Source: JALZKA01 sp963754045
GTDB lineage: Bacteria; Actinomycetota; Thermoleophilia; Solirubrobacterales; 70-9
Direction: 5' to 3'
NCBI GenBank assembly: GCA_963754045.1
Contig: CAVWEN010000002.1
Span: 1,116,001-1,180,000 of the forward strand
Length of the DNA: 64,000 nt
Shown here: positions 58,779 to 64,000 of the stretch, piece by piece
Numbering within the stretch: position 1 is the stretch's first letter
How the letters are laid out: each line of letters begins with the position of its first letter
Notes under the pieces: model-generated
The model's database searches: none
Told to the model about the DNA's origin: nothing
The model's input: the letters and a program-made list of their open reading frames with translations, nothing else
Made by a program: the position numbers and the translations under genes

Positions 58779-60833
58779 ATGTCAAGTCGATCACGGTCGG
58801 CACCGCAAGCCGTCGAGCTTGATCGTCCGGGGGTCTCTGTGATCGTTCCGTTTGCGGGAGGTGCGGAGGCAGCGAGTGACTTGCGGAGCCGGTTCGCAGG
58901 CCTCGTGCTGCGCCCCGAGGACGAGTTGGTCGTCGCCGATTACTCGGTCACGCCAGCCTTCGTGGACGACCTCCGTCACAGGGTCGTCGTGGTGGACGGC
59001 GAGCGCTCACCGGGCCTTGCCCGCAACGCCGGCAGCGAGGAGGCCCTTAGCGGCTGGCTGCTGTTCGTCGACGCTGAAGCCGAGCCCGATGCCCGGCTGA
59101 TCGATGCCTTTTTCCGGAAGCTGCCGAGTCAGCGCACGGGAATAATCGCGGGTGCGGGCGCGGGCGAAGACGACGAGAGTGTGCTAGAGACGTCCGGATG
59201 CCTCCTCGTACGCCGTGAGACGTGGGAGTCGCTCGGCGGATTTCAGGAGGGCGTTCGATGGGGCGAGGTCGTCGAACTTTGCTGGCGAGCGCAGGATGCG
59301 GGGTGGCAGCTCGAACTTCGCCCGGACGCAAGGGCGCGTCGTCGCCAGCACGAAACCGTCGGAGACCGATTCAGGTTTGCGGTGCGAGAGGGCGCGGCAC
59401 GATTGTGGCTTCGACGGCGATTTCCCGACCGCGTCGACCGCCCCAGGCTCGTTCGCCGATTCGCCCGCAGTATTGCGGCCGCCATGATCGCGTCGCTTAG
59501 CGGAAGGTTCGACGCGGCGAAGCTCAGCGTTACGGGCGCAGCCGGGATCGCCGGCAACGTGGTCGGGTGGTACCTGGGATCCAACAAGCTCGAAGGCAAA
59601 CACCCGGCCGTGCGCCGCAAGAGCGGTGGCGACCGTGCCCCTATCACGATGCTCACCGACGCCTTTCCCGCGCGATCAGAGACGTTCGTCTACAACGAGG
59701 TTCGTGAACTTCGCGGCCGGGGACGGCCTGTTCGAGTCGAGTCGAGCGTGCGTCCGGCGAAGATCGAGCGCTCAGTGGCGCGCGACCTCGACATCTCCTA
59801 CCTGGAAGACGACGCTCCACGCCGCAAGCTCGTCGACCTCGTTTGGATCACGACCCGACATCCGCTCCGCTGCATAGCGGACGTACGTGATCGTGCTCGT
59901 TGGAGCGAGCAAGAGAGACCGTGGTCTCTAGCGGCGATCGCGCCAGCGGCGCGCCGCATCGCAAGCGGCGGCGAACGCCACCTGCACGCACATTTCGCCG
60001 CCGGGGCCGCCCTGCACGCACTGCGAATCGCGCGACTCCTGGACTTGCCATACAGCGTCACAGCCCACGCCTACGACCTGTTTCAGCAGCCCCGGAACTT
60101 GCAGGAGAAGCTCGCCGAGGCGGCTTTCGTGGTCGGCGAGTGCGACTACACGCTCGAGTACATGCGGTCCGTGGCCGGCGAAGATCGTCCCAAATTTCAC
60201 CGGCAGGCGACTGGCGTGTACGCGGAGCGCTTCCGCAGGACCCATCCGCACCCCGGGACCGGCCGCGTCGTGGCGGTAGGCCGACACGTCGAGAAGAAGG
60301 GGTTCTCCGTGCTCGTCGAGGCGGCGTCGCTGCTTCGCGGCGACGATGCGCTCGCGCTCATCGAGATCGCGGGCGAAGGACCGCTGCGGCCGCAGCTCGA
60401 GCGACAGATCGAGGAACTTGGTCTCACGGATGTCGTGCGCCTGCGTGGCAACGTCTGGGGCGCCGATGGCGTTTCGGCGTTCCTCGAGAACGCGGACGCG
60501 CTGGTTATCTCGGCGGTCCCGGCAAAGGACGGTGATCGGGACGCGCTGCCGGTGATCAGCTACGAAGCACTTGCGATGGAGGTTCCGATTGTCGCCAGCG
60601 ATTTCGTCGGGCTGCCCGAGGTGGTACGTCCGCCGTGGGGTCGCGTCGTTCCGCCGGGCGATGCGACCGCGCTTGCCACCGCGATAAGGGCGACGCTGGA
60701 GCTTTCACCAGAGGCGCGTGCGCGTGCCGGGCAGCAAGGACGTGCCTGGGTGATCGAGCACGCAGATCCACGCCGCGAAGTGGGGAAGCTGGACGCGCTT
60801 TTCGAGGCCGCCATCGGCAATCGCGATGCTTGA
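58779..60833 (+). CDS. Bifunctional GT2-GT4 glycosyltransferase fusion
   Basis: 684 residues from ATG 58779. Residues about 15-240 are GT2-like (SVIVPFAGGAEAASDLRSRF, DELVVADYS, LLFVDAEAEPD in place of a strict DxD, and EVVELCWRAQDAGWQLEL). Residues about 295-680 are GT4: ITMLTDAFPARSETFVYNEV, HLHAHFAAGAALHALRIARL, and the donor region with DALPVISYEALAMEVPIVAS near 590. A fused pair could add two sugars in succession. The first domain is like the GT2 at 41857 but lacks a clear DxD and may be degenerate. ATG is fixed by a TATGAT hexamer 6 bases upstream. Confidence 0.87.
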   Translation: MSSRSRSAPQAVELDRPGVSVIVPFAGGAEAASDLRSRFAGLVLRPEDELVVADYSVTPAFVDDLRHRVVVVDGERSPGLARNAGSEEALSGWLLFVDAEAEPDARLIDAFFRKLPSQRTGIIAGAGAGEDDESVLETSGCLLVRRETWESLGGFQEGVRWGEVVELCWRAQDAGWQLELRPDARARRRQHETVGDRFRFAVREGAARLWLRRRFPDRVDRPRLVRRFARSIAAAMIASLSGRFDAAKLSVTGAAGIAGNVVGWYLGSNKLEGKHPAVRRKSGGDRAPITMLTDAFPARSETFVYNEVRELRGRGRPVRVESSVRPAKIERSVARDLDISYLEDDAPRRKLVDLVWITTRHPLRCIADVRDRARWSEQERPWSLAAIAPAARRIASGGERHLHAHFAAGAALHALRIARLLDLPYSVTAHAYDLFQQPRNLQEKLAEAAFVVGECDYTLEYMRSVAGEDRPKFHRQATGVYAERFRRTHPHPGTGRVVAVGRHVEKKGFSVLVEAASLLRGDDALALIEIAGEGPLRPQLERQIEELGLTDVVRLRGNVWGADGVSAFLENADALVISAVPAKDGDRDALPVISYEALAMEVPIVASDFVGLPEVVRPPWGRVVPPGDATALATAIRATLELSPEARARAGQQGRAWVIEHADPRREVGKLDALFEAAIGNRDA

Positions 60834-61836
60834 GCCCGGCTCGACAATCGTCGTTGCACCGGGGTGGTACGCCGAGAACATCGGACGCGGTGTGGTCTCC
60901 CACGAGGATGTCCTCAAAGAGCTCACCCGAGCGGTCCGCGCCGTGGCGCGGCGGAGCCCGCTTGTCCGCGGCGCGGCTCTCGCCTGGGCGACGAGGCGCG
61001 GTCGGCTCGCGGTGATCAAGGGCGTTCCTGGAACCACCAGCGCACTTTTCTTTTCAGCGGCGCTCTCGCGACAGAGGAATGTCGTGGTGCTGGAGTTCAT
61101 CAGACGCGGCTCGAGCACGAGGCTGCGCGGCGCGGCGTACGAGTTTTGGCGCCGCCTGATCGAAGTGCCCGCCGTTCGCCGAGGCATGTTGATCGGCGTG
61201 ACTCTTACGGACTGGGAGGGAGGCGAGTACTCCAGGCTCTACGGCGTAGAGCGGGAGAGGTTCGAGGAGGTGCGTTGGCCGCTGTGCCGCTGGGGCGACC
61301 AACCTCGCGCGCAGGTCGGCGCCGAGTCGCGCGCGGTGATGTCGTCGGGGCGGGCCCACTGCGATTGGGAAACCCTGTTCGCTGCGGCGCACCAGCGCGA
61401 GTGGACGCTGACCGTTGCCTGCTCGACACTTGACGAGAGGCGTGCGCGCCGGGTCAACACGGTCGGGGCCGAGCTCGTTGTGGAGGTCTCGCGCGCCCAC
61501 CACGACAACCTGCTCGCACGAAGCGCCGTGTACGTGATGGCCCTGAAGGAAGAAGGCGTTAGCGCGGGTCACGTTCGGCTGATGGCGGCCGTCGAGAACG
61601 GGGTCCCGGTTGTTGCTTCGGCCGTCCGAGCGCTTTCCGGGTACGTCATCGACGGCCAGACAGCGGTGCTCGTCCCGCCCGGTGACCCGGCTGCCCTCGG
61701 CGAGGCGGTGGACGCGCTCCTAGCCGATCCCGCAAGGCGGCGTGAACTTCGGGACAATGCGCTCAATCGTGCGCGCGAATGGACATACTCAGACTACTTC
61801 GACCGGATGCACGAGCTGATCAAGGGGCCGACATGA
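60826..61836 (+). CDS. Glycosyltransferase family 4-like protein
   Basis: 336 residues. The N-terminal acceptor domain is atypical, with FWRRLIEVPAVRRGMLIGVT; the C-terminal part is typical GT-B: VYVMALKEEGVSAGHVRLMA near 230 (E...G..), VENGVPVVASAVRALSGYVI and VLVPPGDPAALGEAVDALLA. The DxE pair of retaining GT4 enzymes is weak (KEEGVSAGH), so activity may differ. It overlaps the GT2-GT4 gene by 8 bases and the methyltransferase by 4. Confidence 0.75.
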   Translation: MLEPGSTIVVAPGWYAENIGRGVVSHEDVLKELTRAVRAVARRSPLVRGAALAWATRRGRLAVIKGVPGTTSALFFSAALSRQRNVVVLEFIRRGSSTRLRGAAYEFWRRLIEVPAVRRGMLIGVTLTDWEGGEYSRLYGVERERFEEVRWPLCRWGDQPRAQVGAESRAVMSSGRAHCDWETLFAAAHQREWTLTVACSTLDERRARRVNTVGAELVVEVSRAHHDNLLARSAVYVMALKEEGVSAGHVRLMAAVENGVPVVASAVRALSGYVIDGQTAVLVPPGDPAALGEAVDALLADPARRRELRDNALNRAREWTYSDYFDRMHELIKGPT

Positions 61837-62483
61837 GTCAGGGTCCGCCTCCCAGGATGGGGCTTATCCAGCGCGAGTTACACCGCTTCGACGCGCCCCG
61901 CTACCTCGAAGTCGGCGTTTTCGACGGGCGGGTCTTCCTCGCGTTGCGCGCCGCCTCGAAGGTCGCTGTCGACCCGAGGATCCGCATCTCGCGCATTCGC
62001 CGCTTCGGCCACATGCTGCGGCATCGCGCCTCCTTTCACGAGCTCCCCAGCGACGAGTTCTTCGCGTCGCTCGACCCGGACGTCAAGTTCGACGTCGTCT
62101 TCGTCGATGGCCTTCATCTCTGGGAGCAGGCGCTTCGCGACACCGAGAACTCGCTTGCGCATCTCGCGGAAGGGGGCGTGATCCTCATGCACGACTGCAA
62201 CCCCCAGGCGGAAGCCGTCGCCTCACGCGATCCCGAGGAGGCAGCGGCTGCGGGGCGCCGTGCCTGGTGCGGGGATGTCTGGAAAGCCGTGGTTGTGCTA
62301 CGCGCCACCCGAGCAGACCTCATGGTCGAGGTGCTTGACACCGACTTCGGAATCGGCGTCGTCAGGCGTGGGAGCAGCGAAACCCTTGCGATCGAGGGCA
62401 GCGAGGTAGCGAACCTCACTTACGCCGATCTCGATGCTGACCGGGAAGCTTTGCTCGGCCTCGTCCCGGCCGCCTCCGGCTAG
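61833..62483 (+). CDS. Class I SAM-dependent methyltransferase (Methyltransf_24 type)
   Basis: 216 residues. YLEVGVFDGRVFLALRAAS is the SAM-binding motif I region, VDPRIRISR motif II, and FDVVFVDGLHLWEQALRDTE motif IV with the VDGxH signature of this family; MHDCNPQAE follows. Such enzymes methylate sugars in glycan clusters. ATG 61833 overlaps the preceding TGA; the open frame to 61779 is inside the previous gene. Converges with the lipoprotein hydrolase at 62542; the 58 bases between contain no clear hairpin. Confidence 0.83.
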   Translation: MSQGPPPRMGLIQRELHRFDAPRYLEVGVFDGRVFLALRAASKVAVDPRIRISRIRRFGHMLRHRASFHELPSDEFFASLDPDVKFDVVFVDGLHLWEQALRDTENSLAHLAEGGVILMHDCNPQAEAVASRDPEEAAAAGRRAWCGDVWKAVVVLRATRADLMVEVLDTDFGIGVVRRGSSETLAIEGSEVANLTYADLDADREALLGLVPAASG

Positions 62484-62541
62484 CGGGCTTCGATACGGGG
62501 GCGGCCGGGATCGGCTCGTCAGCTGCAAGCGACACTGAGCT

Positions 62542-63759
62542 TCAGCGCTCGCACGTCCCGGCGACCTGCGACTGGGGCAGGCTCCGGTCGGCGAGTATTT
62601 CCTCCGAGAGTTCGAAGTAGGCCTTTGCGATCGCGTATGGCCGCCCGGTTTCCGGATCCGCCATCCCGAACCATTCCTCGGCATCGGCAGGATCGGCCTC
62701 TTCCGTGACCCAGGTATGCGGGGCATAGCTGTCCACGCCGCAGTTGCTAGCCACCAGGACCGGGGTCAGCTCCGCCATGTAATCCGTGCGCGCCGCCTCA
62801 GCGACCGGAACGATGCCATCGCCATCGGTCGGCCATCCGATCTCGTTCAGGCTCAACGGGGTGCCCCGCATGCCGAGCGAATCGACGATCGCGCGATACC
62901 ACTGCACGTCGCTGATGATCAGCTCCGGCGACCCGTAGGCGTGGACACCGATCGCAGTGGCCGCGCCCGGCAGGTCTGGCCTTGCTTCGATCATCCCCGC
63001 GAGGAAGGATTCGACGTCCGTCTTCGCTGCGATTCCGGGCGCCGAGGCGGTTGTTTCGTGGAATGGCGCGAGACCGCCGACGATGACGTCGGCTCGCGAA
63101 TCCTCCCGGCGGATCGCCTCGGCTGCCTGCATGAAGTACTCGGCAAATGCCGTCGGGTTGGGCGTGGGACACCAGAACCCACCGTGATTGGGTTCGTTCC
63201 ATACCTCGTAGTTCTGGATCGGCAGCGACGGCAACTCGGGGTGCTCGGCCCAGAACGTTCCGCCCTGTCCGTAGCGCGCGGCGATCCCCTGCATCATTTC
63301 GGCGAGGTAGCCGGGTTCTTTGGGGGGGGCGCGACCGCCGCAGGCGGACGCAGTAGCGGGCGAGACCGCCCACTCCGGGGTCGACGCCCCGACGCCGATC
63401 ACGTGCCAGCGAAGCCCGTGCTCAGCGAGGGCCTCGACCCACGCGTCCGTGCCCGACGGATCGAACGAGTGCTCGCCGTCCTGTGGAGCCTCGGGCTCGA
63501 ACTGCCCCCAGTCGACGTTTGCGCGCACAAAGCTCAGGCCGCCCGCTGCGATCGAATCGAGGTGCCCGTCGAGCGCAAGCGTTTCCCCTCCCGCGGACAG
63601 TGCCCTGAGCACGTGACCATTCACGCCGAAGACCTCGGCGGACAGGGTGACCGGCTCGACCGGCCGAGGTAGAGCCGGTTCGGGGGACGACTCCTCCTCG
63701 GCGCATCCTGGGACGATCGCGACCGACAGCAATGCCGCGAAAGCAAGGGAGCGCTTCAA
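62542..63759 (-). CDS. Clan GH-A-like glycoside hydrolase lipoprotein
   Basis: 405 residues from TTG 63759. Lipoprotein signal with lipobox IVPGC (about 15-19), then an acidic Pro-rich linker. Hydrolase domain: FVRANVDWGQFEPEAPQDGE near 75, acid/base NYEVWNEPNHGGFW near 188, and a nucleophile candidate in SLNEIGWPTDGD near 309. The layout is that of GH39/GH5-like enzymes, and the WNEPN motif is shared with the enzyme at 45399. A GGGGGAAGG run lies about 10 bases before the TTG. It would act on wall- or exopolysaccharide at the outer membrane face. Confidence 0.85.
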   Translation of the reverse strand: MKRSLAFAALLSVAIVPGCAEEESSPEPALPRPVEPVTLSAEVFGVNGHVLRALSAGGETLALDGHLDSIAAGGLSFVRANVDWGQFEPEAPQDGEHSFDPSGTDAWVEALAEHGLRWHVIGVGASTPEWAVSPATASACGGRAPPKEPGYLAEMMQGIAARYGQGGTFWAEHPELPSLPIQNYEVWNEPNHGGFWCPTPNPTAFAEYFMQAAEAIRREDSRADVIVGGLAPFHETTASAPGIAAKTDVESFLAGMIEARPDLPGAATAIGVHAYGSPELIISDVQWYRAIVDSLGMRGTPLSLNEIGWPTDGDGIVPVAEAARTDYMAELTPVLVASNCGVDSYAPHTWVTEEADPADAEEWFGMADPETGRPYAIAKAYFELSEEILADRSLPQSQVAGTCER

Positions 63760-63808
63760 CTCTTGAGCCTTCCCCCAGGGACGCCGAGAACCCCGGTCAG
63801 CGCTCGCA

Positions 63809-64000
63809 TCAAATCATCAGGCGTCGAGTCCTGACGGCGACAGCGACCGTGGCGTGGACCTCGACCAGGTCGTGCAGCACGAAGAACGGCGCGGCTCGCA
63901 GGCCGCCGCCCTCGACGATGCCGCGCGCACGCACCGAGCGGAGATATGGAACCGAGAGTGCGATGCCGAACCAACGCCAGCGGCGAGGGACCAGGAGCCC
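63809..64000 (-). CDS. Glycosyltransferase-like C-terminus, 5' end outside window
   Basis: A minus-strand frame open from the window edge to a TGA at 63809-63811, giving 63 residues. The segment RWRWFGIALSVPYLRSVRAR and GIVEGGGLRAAPFFVLHDLV resembles the C-terminal membrane-proximal part of GT2-type glycosyltransferases of glycan loci. It lies 50 bases upstream of the lipoprotein hydrolase gene and in the same direction. Identification is tentative because no catalytic part is visible. Confidence 0.55.
   Translation of the reverse strand, partial: GLLVPRRWRWFGIALSVPYLRSVRARGIVEGGGLRAAPFFVLHDLVEVHATVAVAVRTRRLMI

Noticed and set aside
58066..58803. Frameshifted alternative N-terminus for the Wzy-like gene on the minus strand
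   Set aside because: That frame gives Arg/Pro/His-rich shadow sequence without membrane helices; the ATC-started frame keeps helix coding.

Overview
The window is high-GC (roughly two thirds G+C or more) actinobacterial-type DNA. Gene content and order (carD-ispD..ispF-cysS-rlmB-sigH, a gap-pgk-tpiA-gpmI-tgt block, a PknB-like kinase, RskA-type anti-sigma factor, TadE-like pseudopilins, an LPxTG-like protein, no outer-membrane genes) suggest an early-branching Actinobacteriota lineage, most likely Thermoleophilia/Solirubrobacterales. That placement is inference from content, not from a search. Genes are tightly packed; many start with GTG or TTG, and many stops and starts overlap. No transposase, integrase, prophage, CRISPR array or rRNA was seen, and there is one tRNA.

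Layout. 1-11.8 kb: the carD/ispD/ispF/cysS/rlmB/sigH neighbourhood, interrupted by a DUF389 membrane protein, a PHP phosphoesterase, an acyl-CoA synthetase, an SRPBCC protein, an acyltransferase and a secreted beta-helix protein. 11.9-23.6 kb: tRNA-Thr(UGU), an iron-type alcohol dehydrogenase, a PlsC-GpsA fusion, two ECF sigma factor units, a rhomboid protease, a BtuF-like protein with an SRPBCC partner, pterin dehydratase, wecB, a DUF47/Pit phosphate transport pair and small membrane proteins. 23.7-26.3 kb: two TadE-like pseudopilins and a TadG-like protein that also carries a D,D-carboxypeptidase and a lytic transglycosylase domain. 26.3-28.0 kb: a methyltransferase flanked by two diverged copies of a maoC segment, one of them broken. 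28-41.8 kb: cupredoxin lipoprotein, uvrC, an ABC exporter, lower glycolysis genes with tgt, a Ser/Thr kinase with a lipoprotein, a phosphoesterase and an M48 protease. 41.8-64 kb: an exopolysaccharide locus with a polyprenyl-phosphate sugar-1-phosphate transferase, a Wzz/Wzc-type tyrosine autokinase, two Wzy/ligase-like polymerases, seven or more glycosyltransferases (one a GT2-GT4 fusion), an epimerase, methyltransferase, two secreted clan GH-A-like hydrolases and an LPFTG protein; argS sits inside it.

The strongest window-wide pattern is regulatory. At least fifteen genes have a -10-like hexamer TAnnnT (often TAGGCT, TAGCGT or TAGGAT) ending only 6-9 bases before the start codon, with no Shine-Dalgarno sequence, which is the signature of leaderless mRNAs. 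In three divergent pairs the two -10 hexamers overlap or nearly abut between start codons 18-27 bases apart. In one of these (57237-58751) the promoter points to an AUC start codon, which adds a missing membrane-helix-coding stretch to a Wzy-like protein. In contrast sigH and the secreted hydrolase at 45.4-47.0 kb have classical -35/-10 promoters and 5' leaders; the sigH leader looks structured and could be regulatory.
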